The notes: a model not told the origin generated them from the letters alone. A stretch of 64,000 nucleotides of DNA from Sphingobium sp. V4 (GCF_029590555.1 NZ_CP081001.1:1612001-1676000), one strand, 5' to 3'; counted from the stretch's first letter, positions 8,468 to 16,044 are shown. Made by a program: numbers and translations.

Positions 8468-9157
8468 TCAGCGCCATCCGCCCGCCTGCGCCGCCCGCTC
8501 GCCGGCGGTATCCACCGGCGCACCGTCGATCAGCGCATCGACGGTCGCCATCACCCGCGCATCAGCCGAGGACGCCTGGCGATAGGCCGTCCCCTGCCCC
8601 GCGCCCGGCAGCGCCTGCTGCACCTGCCATCCTTCACCCTGACGACAGGCGACGCCTGCCAATGCACCGTCGAAACTGCGGCACCAGCCGCCGCCCTTGC
8701 GCCGGAAGCTGACGCCGATGCGGATCGCGACGCCATCCTGCGCCGACGCCAGTTGCGTGTCGAGCGCAGCGGCCAGCGGACCTTGTGCCACCATCACGCC
8801 ATCGCGCAGACCGATTGGTCCTGTCCCCTCGCCCGTCATGCGGCCGATGCCAAGGCCGAGCAGGAGGCTGGCGGCGATCGCACCGCCCATCGCCCAGTCA
8901 CGCCAGCGCGGCGCCGTGCGCGTGATCGGGGTCACGCGTTCGCCGTCGGTCAGCAGGGCGCTGAACCGTTCGGGCACCGGCTCTTCCGCGACGGGCAAAT
9001 AATGGGCGGTCAGGCGCGCGCGCAACCGCAGGTGCAGGTCCAGCCGCGCCGCCAGTGCCGGATCGTCCGCCACCGCGCGTTCGACGCGTCGGCGATTGAC
9101 CTCGTCCAGTTCTCCGTCGACCAGCGCGATCAGCATGGCTTCGTCGATCCGGTTCAT
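8468..9157 (-). CDS. Anti-sigma factor (membrane-spanning, RsiW-like)
   Basis: A 229-residue protein. The N-terminal cytosolic part (about residues 1-80) begins RIDEAMLIALVDGELDE, typical of anti-sigma domains that clamp ECF sigma factors. A single membrane span lies at about residues 87-105 (WAMGGAIAASLLLGLGIG), followed by a periplasmic domain with two cysteines. The CxxC zinc motif of classical ZAS domains is absent. It lacks the sequence features of FecR. Its start overlaps the stop of the upstream sigma gene by 4 bp (ATGA), so the two are translationally coupled. It probably sequesters that sigma factor until an envelope signal releases it. Confidence 0.82.
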   Translation of the reverse strand: MNRIDEAMLIALVDGELDEVNRRRVERAVADDPALAARLDLHLRLRARLTAHYLPVAEEPVPERFSALLTDGERVTPITRTAPRWRDWAMGGAIAASLLLGLGIGRMTGEGTGPIGLRDGVMVAQGPLAAALDTQLASAQDGVAIRIGVSFRRKGGGWCRSFDGALAGVACRQGEGWQVQQALPGAGQGTAYRQASSADARVMATVDALIDGAPVDTAGERAAQAGGWR

Positions 9158-9642
9158 GCCGCTTCTCCCATCAGTTCGATCAGCGCGCCGCGCCCGCGCA
9201 CCAACCGCGAAGTCAGTGTCCCCATTGGGATACCCAGCACCTGCGCGGCCTCCTTGTATGACAGCCCCTCCACCAGCACGAGCGCGATGGCTTCGCGCTG
9301 TTCCTCCGGAAGGGCCTGCATCGCCCGGTCTACATCGGACAGGGCCATATGTGCCTCGATATCGCGGTCGCCGGCATGGCCGATGTTCGCGCCCGCCTCT
9401 TCGGGGGCAAAGGTCCGGGCGGCGCGCTGCCGCGCACGCGCCTCGTCGATCCAAAGATTGCGCATGATCCGGTACACCCAACTGTCGAGACGGCTGCCCG
9501 GCTGCCACTGATCGCGCGCCTTCAAGGCACGCTCCAGCGCCGCCTGGCACAGATCGTCGCCGTCGGCGCGGTTGCGCGACAGGCTGGCGGCAAAGCGCCG
9601 TAACCTGGGGAGTATCGCCAACAGGTCGCGCTCGAACGACAT
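9154..9642 (-). CDS. ECF RNA polymerase sigma factor
   Basis: A 162-residue group 4 sigma factor. Region 2 covers about residues 5-70 (DGDDLCQAALERALKARDQW, then WVYRIMRNLWIDEARAR). Region 4 covers about 105-158, with the helix-turn-helix LSYKEAAQVLGIPMGTLTSRLVRGR (split here into the recognisable YKEAAQVLGIP and TLTSRL blocks). The ATG at 9642 has a GGAGACC-type ribosome binding site at good spacing. It forms an operon with the anti-sigma gene and is divergent from a subtilase gene, which it may control. A 9-bp inverted repeat sits just upstream. Confidence 0.92.
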   Translation of the reverse strand: MSFERDLLAILPRLRRFAASLSRNRADGDDLCQAALERALKARDQWQPGSRLDSWVYRIMRNLWIDEARARQRAARTFAPEEAGANIGHAGDRDIEAHMALSDVDRAMQALPEEQREAIALVLVEGLSYKEAAQVLGIPMGTLTSRLVRGRGALIELMGEAA

Positions 9643-9665
9643 CAGGTCTCCGTCTCTTGTTCGCT

Positions 9666-9697
9666 GGATGAAACGCCCTTCCTCGACCGTTTCATCC
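9666..9697. promoter_or_regulatory. 9-bp inverted repeat upstream of ECF sigma gene
   Basis: GGATGAAAC (9666-9674) and GTTTCATCC (9689-9697) are perfect reverse complements separated by 14 bp. They lie 24-55 bp upstream of the sigma start and 74 bp before the subtilase start. The GAAAC and CGTTT elements resemble ECF -35/-10 blocks, but the spacing is shorter than usual. It is either an operator or overlapping divergent ECF promoters. Confidence 0.4.
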
Positions 9698-9770
9698 CCG
9701 ATGAGAGAAGACAGATGGAAATTTTTTCGCAATGGATGATTTTGCGGGTGAAGGGACTGGTGAGACAGAG

Positions 9771-10982
9771 ATGAAATTGACGCGCCCCTGGATGATCGCG
9801 GGGCTGATCCTGATCGCTCCGGAAGGCCAGGCCCAGTTGTTGCCAGACGTCGGACGAGCGGTGCCCGACCTGCTCGGACGGGTCGAGGGCGCAGTCGACG
9901 CAACCGGCATCGAACGCCTGTCCCCCGACAGTCTTGCCGGACGGCTCGCAGCGATGCGGGCGACGCGCCTGACCAGTTTGCTGCGCGACCATGGCGACCG
10001 GGTCGAACTGGATGATCGCCGTGCGCCGGCCCGGCGTGGCATCATCCTGCTGACCGGCGCCGATGCGCCCGCGCTGGCGGCGCTGCAGGCCGCTGGCTAT
10101 GGGGTGGAACATGAGGTGGTGGAGGGGTTGGACCTGCCCCTGGTCCGCCTCACCGTGCCGCAGGGCCGCAGCCTTGCACGAGCGCTGCGTGAGGTGCGCA
10201 GGATCGCCCCGCGCGGGCAGGCCAGTGCGGACAATCTCTATTTCCCCAGCGGCTCCACGCGCGCGCCCACCCGCGACGCGCTGGCGGGCGGCCAGATCGA
10301 GGGGCGTGCCGCCGGATTGATCGACGGCGGCGTCGCGCGCCACCCCGCCCTGACCGGCGCGATCGAGCAGCGCGGCTTTGCGCAGGGGGCGCCCCGCGCC
10401 AGCGCCCATGGCACCGCCGTCGCCTCGCTCATCAGCGGTGCCGGCATCGTGAGGGGGGCCGCCCCTGGGACGCCGTTGCTGGTCGCGGACGTCTATGGCG
10501 ATGATCCGGCCGGCGGCGGCGCCTTCGCCATCGCACGCGCCCTGGGCTGGATGGCGGCGCGCGGCGTGCGGGTGGTGACGGTCAGCCTGGTCGGGCCTGC
10601 CAATCCGCTGCTGGAGGGCGCGATCCGGCTTGCGCGGGACAAGGGCGTGATGGTGGTCGCGGCGGTCGGCAATGACGGGCCTGCCGCCCCGCCTGCCTAT
10701 CCGGCCTCGTACCCCGGCGTGATTGCGGTCACGGGCATTGATGCGCGCGGACGCCCGTTGCCCGAAGCGGGACGTGCACTGCATATCGATTTTGCCGCGC
10801 CAGGTGCGGATATGCAGGCGGCGGACGCCTTTGGTGGCATGGCGAAGGTGCGGGGCACCAGCTTTGCCGCGCCACTGGTTGCCGGACGGTTGTTTGCCAG
10901 GGGCAGCGTAGAAGCACTGAACACCGAAGCGACCAAGGGAAAACCGCCGATCCTGTGCGGATCATGCCGAAATATGAATTGA
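9771..10982 (+). CDS. S8 family serine peptidase (subtilase)
   Basis: A 403-residue secreted or periplasmic subtilisin-like protease. The ATG at 9771 is preferred over the open frame from 9732 because it gives a signal peptide (residues 1-22, ending GQAQ). The catalytic triad is visible: Asp in GLIDGGV, His in AHGTAVASLISG and Ser in GTSFAAPLVAG, with the oxyanion Asn in VGNDGPAAP. The roughly 150 residues before the domain could be a propeptide. It is divergent from the ECF sigma/anti-sigma pair and upstream of a glycine-rich secreted protein. Sphingomonad genomes often keep such sets together, suggesting ECF control or a role in processing envelope proteins. Confidence 0.9.
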   Translation: MKLTRPWMIAGLILIAPEGQAQLLPDVGRAVPDLLGRVEGAVDATGIERLSPDSLAGRLAAMRATRLTSLLRDHGDRVELDDRRAPARRGIILLTGADAPALAALQAAGYGVEHEVVEGLDLPLVRLTVPQGRSLARALREVRRIAPRGQASADNLYFPSGSTRAPTRDALAGGQIEGRAAGLIDGGVARHPALTGAIEQRGFAQGAPRASAHGTAVASLISGAGIVRGAAPGTPLLVADVYGDDPAGGGAFAIARALGWMAARGVRVVTVSLVGPANPLLEGAIRLARDKGVMVVAAVGNDGPAAPPAYPASYPGVIAVTGIDARGRPLPEAGRALHIDFAAPGADMQAADAFGGMAKVRGTSFAAPLVAGRLFARGSVEALNTEATKGKPPILCGSCRNMN

Positions 10983-11081
10983 ATTTCAGAGCCTTGCTAA
11001 ATTTTTCCCGGTTCCGGGATTAAAGCGCCTTCGCCTCCCGTTCTCCTTCCATCGCATCGACACATATCAAGGAGATGAGCG

Positions 11082-11708
11082 ATGAAGACGAAGTTTCTGA
11101 TTGCCGCCGCCTGCCTTACCGCGCTGACCATGGCGCCCGCTTCCGCCCAGTTGCTGGGCGGCGGGGGCGGCCTGGGCGGATCACTCGGCGGCGCCTTGGG
11201 TGGGTCCGGCGGCCTTGGCGGATCGTTGGGTGGTGCGCTGGGCGGAGCCGGCCACCTCGACCGCAGCATCGACCTGGACGATGGGCGCGTGGGCGCCAGC
11301 GGATCGCACCAAGGCCGCGCCTCCGCCGAGGGCGCGGCGACTCGCAAGGGCAAGACCCGCAGTACCTCGGGTTCGGCCGAAAGCTCCGCCAGCGGCAGTC
11401 TGGGGGTGGACACGCTGGGTGTCAGCGACGCGCGCAACGCCGTCGCGCCCGTTCGTGACCGCGCCAGCGACACCGCCGGCACCGCGCGGGATCGAGCGAC
11501 CGCCATTGCGGAGAACGCCCGATCCCGCGCCACCAACACGGTGACCAACGGTCGCGATCGGGTGGAGAATGTCGCGAGCCAAGGCGCGAACAGCGTCGGT
11601 GGAACGCTGGACAATGCGGCATCGATCGACGCCAGCGGGCAGGTTTCGGGCAGCGGCCAGGGAGCGGCATCGACCGGATCGTCCGGCCCGGATCAGGCGG
11701 AAGACTGA
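11082..11708 (+). CDS. Glycine-rich secreted protein of unknown function
   Basis: A 208-residue protein with a clear signal peptide (MKTKFLIAAACLTALTMAPASA) and a strong AAGGAGATGAGCG ribosome binding site. After cleavage it has a 14-residue glycine repeat (GGLGGSLGGALGGS) occurring twice in tandem, with synonymous differences between the DNA copies. A Ser/Ala/Thr-rich low-complexity part follows, with repeated R-D/S-R-A-x motifs predicted to be helical. There are no cysteines in the mature part. Function is unknown; the composition suggests a structural or surface-associated protein. It lies 99 bp after the subtilase gene and is followed by a strong terminator. Confidence 0.75.
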   Translation: MKTKFLIAAACLTALTMAPASAQLLGGGGGLGGSLGGALGGSGGLGGSLGGALGGAGHLDRSIDLDDGRVGASGSHQGRASAEGAATRKGKTRSTSGSAESSASGSLGVDTLGVSDARNAVAPVRDRASDTAGTARDRATAIAENARSRATNTVTNGRDRVENVASQGANSVGGTLDNAASIDASGQVSGSGQGAASTGSSGPDQAED

Positions 11709-11739
11709 CCCCCGCAGGAGCATGGCTCCGACGCCTGGA

Positions 11740-11781
11740 ACGGGCCGGCGACCTTTCGGGGATCGTCGGCCCGTTTTTTTC
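11740..11781 (+). terminator. Rho-independent terminator
   Basis: A GC-rich hairpin (ACGGGCCGGCGA paired with TCGTCGGCCCGT) is followed by a run of seven T (11774-11780), just downstream of the glycine-rich protein gene. Confidence 0.85.
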
Positions 11782-11782
11782 G

Positions 11783-12071
11783 TCAATCGAGCGTCAGCAG
11801 GCGGCGGATCGCGGCGGTGCCGCCATGGATATGCAGGATGCCCTGCGGCCCGGCCGGGCGGGATCGGCGTTGAAGATATGGAGCGGCACGTCAGGCGCGC
11901 CGTCGCGACCGGGGATCGCGCGGATGTCTGGCGTCGCGACAGGACCGGGATAGTCGATCGGCGGCACATGCCGGCACGGATCGCCGGGAGGCTTTCATGG
12001 CCGAGATCGAGTTCGGGCAGAAATTCGAGGACGGGGGCGATTTTCGGGTCGATCAGGTGGCGGGTCGTCAT
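11783..12071 (-). pseudogene. Decayed alpha/beta hydrolase (HSL-type esterase)
   Basis: An ATG at 12071 opens MTTRHLIDPKIAPVLEFLP, the usual N-terminus of hormone-sensitive-lipase-type esterases. The frame then shifts near 11965 (two extra bases after GCATG) to continue as PPIDYPGPVATPDIRAIPGR. It shifts again near 11855 (one C missing) to QGILHIHGG, the oxyanion-hole motif. Directly after HGG it jumps to AIRRLLTLD and a stop, so about two thirds of the gene, including the catalytic GxSxG region, is deleted. It is a non-functional remnant between two terminators. Confidence 0.75.
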
Positions 12072-12117
12072 GGCCTCTGCCACCTGTTTATATTCCTACT
12101 GCCCTCGTCGCCGCGAC

Positions 12118-12154
12118 GGAAAAGGCCGGCGTCCTTGCGGACCCCGGCCTTTCC
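12118..12154 (-). terminator. Terminator downstream of ctrA
   Basis: On the minus strand, GGAAAGGCCGG and CCGGCCTTTTCC pair around an inner GTCC/GGAC stem, ending in a short T-run. It starts 25 bp after the ctrA stop. Confidence 0.7.
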
Positions 12155-12178
12155 ACCCCCTCAAAACCGTCCCTGCGA

Positions 12179-12886
12179 TCAGGCGACCTTCGCCTGCTCC
12201 TCCAGGATTTCATCCGGATCGCGCAGCACATAGCCGCGACCCCAGACCGTCTCGATATAATTGTCGCCGCCACAGGCCAGCGCCAGCTTCTTGCGCAGCT
12301 TGCAGATGAACACGTCGATGATCTTGAGTTCCGGCTCATCCATGCCGCCATAGAGATGATTGAGGAACATCTCCTTGGTCAGCGTCGTGCCCTTGCGGAG
12401 CGAGAGCAGCTCCAGCATCGCATATTCCTTGCCGGTCAGGTGGACGCGGTTGCCGTCCACTTCCACGGTCTTGGCGTCGAGGTTGACCGACAGCTTGCCG
12501 GTGCGGATGACCGACTGCGAATGGCCCTTCGAGCGGCGCACCACGGCGTGGATGCGGGCGATCAGTTCCTCGCGGTGGAAGGGCTTTGTCACATAGTCGT
12601 CGGCACCAAAGCCGAAGGAACGCACCTTGCTGTCCATCTCGCTGACACCCGACAGGATCAGCACCGGCGTCTGCACCTTGGCCGCGCGCAGCTTCTTCAG
12701 CACGTCATAGCCGTGCATGTCGGGCAGATTCAGGTCGAGACAGATGATGTCATAATCATAGAGCTTGCCGAGGTCGAGACCTTCCTCGCCCAGGTCGGTG
12801 GTGTAGACGTTAAACCCCTCGGTCGTGAGCATCAGCTCGATCGCCTTGGCGGTGGTCGGTTCGTCCTCAATCAGCAGCACGCGCAT
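12179..12886 (-). CDS. ctrA: Cell-cycle response regulator CtrA
   Basis: A 235-residue OmpR-type response regulator, the master cell-cycle and motility regulator of alphaproteobacteria. The receiver domain (residues 1-120) has the acidic EDE pocket, the phospho-acceptor Asp in ICLDLNLPD, and the TKPF lysine. The winged-helix DNA-binding domain ends in [14 protein letters not shown] and carries the CtrA-specific block [22 protein letters not shown] (recognisable as [11 protein letters not shown]). The C-terminus ends in small residues (AKVA), like the Ala-Ala-type ClpXP tags of CtrA. The ATG at 12886 follows AAAGGGG. The upstream region has a CtrA-box-like site and four GANTC sites. Confidence 0.95.
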   Translation of the reverse strand: MRVLLIEDEPTTAKAIELMLTTEGFNVYTTDLGEEGLDLGKLYDYDIICLDLNLPDMHGYDVLKKLRAAKVQTPVLILSGVSEMDSKVRSFGFGADDYVTKPFHREELIARIHAVVRRSKGHSQSVIRTGKLSVNLDAKTVEVDGNRVHLTGKEYAMLELLSLRKGTTLTKEMFLNHLYGGMDEPELKIIDVFICKLRKKLALACGGDNYIETVWGRGYVLRDPDEILEEQAKVA

Positions 12887-12977
12887 ATGAATGCCCCTTT
12901 GCGTCGCAGTCCCGTTCACCCCACCAGAACGGCTTCTGCTCCAAATCATTAACCAAAAAACTTCTGAAGGACAAAGG

Positions 12978-12993
12978 TTAATTTTTCGCTAAC
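12978..12993 (-). promoter_or_regulatory. CtrA-box-like site upstream of ctrA
   Basis: TTAA-N7-CTAAC matches the CtrA consensus TTAA-N7-TTAAC with one mismatch, 92 bp upstream of the ctrA start. A further TTAA half-site lies at 12949-12952. Autoregulation of ctrA is established in Caulobacter. Confidence 0.55.
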
Positions 12994-13007
12994 CGGCAGA
13001 AATCCAC

Positions 13008-13079
13008 GAGTCGCGTCAAAACGAATCTGTTTACAAAGGGTTGAGGCCGAAACGGTCGGCCTTGAGTCAAGACGGATTC
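13008..13079. promoter_or_regulatory. Cluster of four GANTC (CcrM) sites upstream of ctrA
   Basis: GAGTC (13008), GAATC (13023), GAGTC (13064) and GATTC (13075) fall within 72 bp, whereas about one per 300 bp is expected at this base composition. CcrM methylates GANTC, and methylation state controls the ctrA promoter in Caulobacter. Confidence 0.55.
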
Positions 13080-13165
13080 ACCTGCGAAACGAGCCAGGAC
13101 GCCCGTTCCGCAGCCAAGCAACCGGCCTGTCGGGAGAATTTTTTTACGGAGGTGAATGCGTGCGG

Positions 13166-14059
13166 TTAACAGCCGTGATGGCGGGTCAGGAAGTCGAGCA
13201 ACGCGTCCACCCGCGCCGGCCGCAGGCGCGACGGCGGCGTCACCAGATGCAGGCCGAAGGGCGCCGAGCGCCAGTCGATCAATATTTCCTCCAGTTCGCC
13301 GCTTGCCAGCGCTTCCCCGACGATGAAGTCGGGCAGGCGCGCGATCCCGACCCCGAGCCGCAGCGCAGGCAGCATCGCCTCGCCGCTGTTGACCGTGATG
13401 CGGCTGCGCACCTGGACCACGACATTCTGCTGCCCCGGCCCGGCAAAGCGCCAGACGTCCGGCGTCGTCACGTTGGAATAGCAGAGGCAGTCATGGGTGC
13501 CGAGGTCGGAGGGATGCTGTGGCCGCCCGCGCGCATCGAGATAGGCGGGCGAGGCCACAACATGCATGGTCACGTCCGCCAGCCGTCGCGCGCGCAGGCT
13601 GCTGTCGGGCATGTCGGCGATGCGGATGGTCGCATCCAGCCCCATTTCGACGATGTCGATCTTCGCGTCGGACAGATGCAGGTCGACATCGACCAGCGGA
13701 TGCTCCCTGGTGAACTGCGCCACGAGCGGCGCGACGCGCAGCAGGCCGAAGGTCATGGGAGCGCCAAGTCGCACCACGCCTGACAGTTCCGCCGTCTCGT
13801 CGCGCGCGGCCTCCTCCGCCGCCTGCCCTTCCGCCAGGATGCGATGGGCGTGGTCGGCCAGCCGCTTGCCGCTTTCGGTCAGCGCCAGACGGCGGCTGGT
13901 GCGGTTGAACAGGCTGGTGTCGAGATGCTCCTCCAGCCGCGTGACCGCCTTGGACACCGTGGCCTTCGATACGCTCAGCGCCTTGGCCGCGTCAGTGAAA
14001 CTGCGATGCTCGACGACCGCGGCGAACATCGCCCAGGCCTCGAAATCAGGTAGTCGCAT
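13166..14059 (-). CDS. LysR family transcriptional regulator
   Basis: A 297-residue LysR-type regulator. The N-terminal winged helix-turn-helix (residues 4-62) contains FTDAAKALSVSKATVSKAVTRLEE. The effector-binding domain (about 90-290) includes LRLGVGIARLPDF and is of the subgroup that often regulates quinone or electrophile stress genes. It is divergent from the pirin and wrbA genes, the usual layout for a LysR regulator and its target. Two inverted repeats in the 128-bp intergenic gap are candidate binding sites. The inducer is unknown. Confidence 0.9.
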   Translation of the reverse strand: MRLPDFEAWAMFAAVVEHRSFTDAAKALSVSKATVSKAVTRLEEHLDTSLFNRTSRRLALTESGKRLADHAHRILAEGQAAEEAARDETAELSGVVRLGAPMTFGLLRVAPLVAQFTREHPLVDVDLHLSDAKIDIVEMGLDATIRIADMPDSSLRARRLADVTMHVVASPAYLDARGRPQHPSDLGTHDCLCYSNVTTPDVWRFAGPGQQNVVVQVRSRITVNSGEAMLPALRLGVGIARLPDFIVGEALASGELEEILIDWRSAPFGLHLVTPPSRLRPARVDALLDFLTRHHGC

Positions 14060-14062
14060 CAG

Positions 14063-14077
14063 GAAACAATCCGTTTC
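14063..14077. promoter_or_regulatory. Inverted repeat, candidate LysR operator (proximal)
   Basis: GAAAC-N5-GTTTC is a perfect dyad immediately upstream of the LysR start, suitable for autorepression. Confidence 0.4.
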
Positions 14078-14089
14078 AAAGCTGCTTGT

Positions 14090-14106
14090 TCAAGAAACGA
14101 TCTTGA
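14090..14106. promoter_or_regulatory. Inverted repeat, candidate LysR operator (distal)
   Basis: TCAAGA-N5-TCTTGA is a perfect 17-bp dyad in the LysR/pirin divergent gap, 81 bp upstream of the pirin start. It has the same 5-bp spacing as the neighbouring dyad, 27 bp away. Confidence 0.45.
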
Positions 14107-14187
14107 TGACTAGATTGACGGAAAGCAAGCGGAAGCATTCGCCTCCGCAACGAACCTTCGGGTTCGACAACCCAGAGGCAAAGACTC

Positions 14188-14907
14188 ATGACGACGACCA
14201 CTGCGAGCCGCATCGAGCGCCGCCCGTTCGCGTCGCTTGGCCATGCCGACCATGGCTGGCTCAATGCACGCCACCATTTTTCGTTCGCGGACTATCATGA
14301 CGAAGAGCGCATGAACTGGGGCGCGATCCGGGTCTGGAATGACGACGAGATCGGCCCCCGATCCGGCTTCCCGCCGCATCCGCACAGCGACATGGAAATC
14401 ATCACCTATGTCCGCACCGGCGCGATCACCCACCAGGACAGCCTGGGCAACAAGGGCCGCACCGCTGCGGGCGACGTTCAGGTCATGTCGGCCGGCACCG
14501 GCATCCGCCACGCCGAATATAATCTGGAGGATGACACCACCACCCTGTTCCAGATCTGGGTCATCCCCCGTGCACGCGGCGGCCAGCCCTGCTGGGGCGC
14601 CAAGCCCTTTCCGAAGGGCGACCGTTCCGGCCGGCTGGTGGTGCTGGCCAGCGGGCATGACGCGGACAAGGAAGCGCTGCGCATCCGTGCCGACGCCCGC
14701 CTGCTGGGCGGCACCATCAAGGCAGGGACAAGCGTGACCTATGACAGCGGCGACGGGCGCCACCTCTATCTGGTTCCGGCGACGGGGCGGATCGAGATTG
14801 ACGGCCAGACCTTCGAGGCGCGCGACGGCGCAGCGATCATCGGCGGCGCGCCCATCACCATCACCGCGATCGAGGACGCCGAAATCGTCCTGGTCGACAG
14901 CATCTGA
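14188..14907 (+). CDS. Pirin family bicupin (quercetinase-like)
   Basis: A 239-residue bicupin of the YhhW/pirin group. The N-terminal cupin holds the metal ligands: [15 protein letters not shown] (two His), a later His in HQDSLGNKG or GIRHAEYN, and the Glu of AEYN. Family members oxidise quercetin in vitro and respond to electrophiles. It is divergent from a LysR regulator and upstream of wrbA, so it probably belongs to a quinone/flavonoid stress response. It is cytosolic, with no signal peptide. Confidence 0.92.
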   Translation: MTTTTASRIERRPFASLGHADHGWLNARHHFSFADYHDEERMNWGAIRVWNDDEIGPRSGFPPHPHSDMEIITYVRTGAITHQDSLGNKGRTAAGDVQVMSAGTGIRHAEYNLEDDTTTLFQIWVIPRARGGQPCWGAKPFPKGDRSGRLVVLASGHDADKEALRIRADARLLGGTIKAGTSVTYDSGDGRHLYLVPATGRIEIDGQTFEARDGAAIIGGAPITITAIEDAEIVLVDSI

Positions 14908-14913
14908 CGCTTT

Positions 14914-14986
14914 CGGTCCGTCCTCTCTCCCCTCCCCCCGGACGGACCGGGCCGCCCGCATATCCCCCTCCCTCATGCGGGCGGCC
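14914..14986 (+). other. Two abutting perfect hairpins between pirin and wrbA
   Basis: CGGTCCGTCC (14914-14923) pairs with GGACGGACCG (14940-14949), a 10-bp stem with an all-pyrimidine 16-nt loop. It is followed without a gap by GGCCGCCCGCAT (14950-14961) paired with ATGCGGGCGGCC (14975-14986), a 12-bp stem with a pyrimidine-rich 13-nt loop. No T-tract follows, so they may stabilise or process the mRNA rather than terminate it. Confidence 0.6.
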
Positions 14987-15025
14987 ACCCTGCTTTCATC
15001 GACGTTCCGACAAGGAGATATGACA

Positions 15026-15625
15026 ATGGCAAAGGTTCTGGTTCTCTATTATTCCTCCTACGGCCATATCGAGACGATGGCCAAGGCCGTGGCCGAAGGC
15101 GCCGCCGCCGCCGGGGCACAGGTCGATATCAGGCGCGTGCCCGAAACCGCGCCGCTGGAAGTCGCGAAGAACGCGCATTTCAAGCTCGACCAGGATGCGC
15201 CGGTCGCTTCCGTTGCCGAACTGGCGGATTATGACGCGATCATCATCGGCACCGGCACCCGCTTTGGCCGGATGTCGAGCCAGATGGCGGCTTTCCTCGA
15301 CCAGGCGGGCGGCCTGTGGGCGCGCGGCGCACTGAACGGCAAGGTCGGCGGCGCCTTCACCTCGACCGCGTCGCAGCATGGCGGGCAGGAAACCACGCTC
15401 TTCTCGATCATCACCAACCTGCTGCATTTTGGCATGACCATCGTCGGCCTCGACTATGGCTTCCAGGGCCAGATGGGCGTGGACAAGGTGCGCGGCGGAT
15501 CGCCCTATGGCGCGACTACGCTCGCCGATGGCGACGGCAGCCGCCAGCCGAGCGAGGAAGAACTGGACGGCGCCCGCTATCAGGGTCGCCGCATTGCAGA
15601 GACCGCGATCAAGCTGCACGGCTGA
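15026..15625 (+). CDS. wrbA: NAD(P)H:quinone oxidoreductase WrbA
   Basis: A 199-residue flavodoxin-fold FMN enzyme that reduces quinones by two electrons, avoiding semiquinone radicals. Visible FMN-binding blocks are [12 protein letters not shown] at the N-terminus, [11 protein letters not shown] around residue 75 and [12 protein letters not shown] around residue 115. The ATG at 15026 is 8 nt after AAGGAG; the in-frame ATG at 15020 would be too close to it. It lies downstream of the pirin gene and the LysR control region. Pirin and WrbA together fit a quinone-detoxification unit. Confidence 0.95.
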   Translation: MAKVLVLYYSSYGHIETMAKAVAEGAAAAGAQVDIRRVPETAPLEVAKNAHFKLDQDAPVASVAELADYDAIIIGTGTRFGRMSSQMAAFLDQAGGLWARGALNGKVGGAFTSTASQHGGQETTLFSIITNLLHFGMTIVGLDYGFQGQMGVDKVRGGSPYGATTLADGDGSRQPSEEELDGARYQGRRIAETAIKLHG

Positions 15626-15652
15626 TCGCTGCGAGCGACGTCATTCCGTCGA

Positions 15653-15734
15653 GCAGCATGGAAACGGCCTTCGGGTCGCATGAAGGTTGAAAACATGCTG
15701 CGGGGCCGGCGCATCGGGACTATGCGCCGGCCCC
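15653..15734 (+). terminator. Structured 3' region and terminator hairpin of wrbA
   Basis: A perfect 13-bp stem (GGGGCCGGCGCAT at 15702-15714, ATGCGCCGGCCCC at 15722-15734) terminates wrbA, although only TTTT follows shortly after. Directly before it is a nested fold: GCAGCATG (15653) with CATGCTGC (15694-15701), enclosing CCTTC/GAAGG. The combined structure could be the 3' end of a small RNA. Confidence 0.6.
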
Positions 15735-15749
15735 AATGCGTTTTGGCGT

Positions 15750-15956
15750 TTATCCCGGCGTCTTGGGCGTGACCCAGACCTCGACCGGGGTGATGAACTT
15801 GCCCGGTGCGGGCTTGCCGACGACGACGCGGTCGGCCGTCACCAGCTCCCCATTTTCAAGGTTGAACGACACCCAGGGCTTGGGCATGCGCTCGAACTTC
15901 ATCTTCTGGATCGGCTGGCCGGTGGCCGTGTTCATGATGGTGGTGATGACTGACAT
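15750..15956 (-). CDS. Small hypothetical protein (68 residues)
   Basis: Encodes a 68-residue polypeptide, MSVITTIMNTATGQPIQKMK at its start, with hydrophilic beta-rich character, no cysteine and no membrane segment. I do not recognise a family. Codon usage looks coding (GC-rich third positions), and it fills the gap between the wrbA terminator and the ECF41 promoter. No strong ribosome binding site is visible before the ATG at 15956. It could be a conserved small protein or a spurious frame. Confidence 0.55.
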   Translation of the reverse strand: MSVITTIMNTATGQPIQKMKFERMPKPWVSFNLENGELVTADRVVVGKPAPGKFITPVEVWVTPKTPG

Positions 15957-16044
15957 AGGGCGCGCCCGCTAACGCCCGGCGACGCCCTCTGTCCAGAGCC
16001 GCAGGCCACGAAAATCGCGTGGGTCGAAAAAATTTCGCCGCCCA

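Noticed and set aside
8468..9157. FecR-type anti-sigma factor for the STN receptor
   Set aside because: Size and topology are similar, but no FecR domain signature was seen; it fits the general membrane anti-sigma (RsiW-like) type better.
10999..11014. TCCCGG-TT-CCGGGA inverted repeat before the glycine-rich gene as a terminator
   Set aside because: A 2-nt loop is too small for a stable hairpin, and no T-tract follows; it may be an operator but nothing else supports this.
12887..13165. RNA gene in the ctrA upstream gap
   Set aside because: A short AGGCCGA/TCGGCCT hairpin is present, but there is no tRNA-like cloverleaf and no other RNA hallmark; the gap is better explained as a regulatory region.
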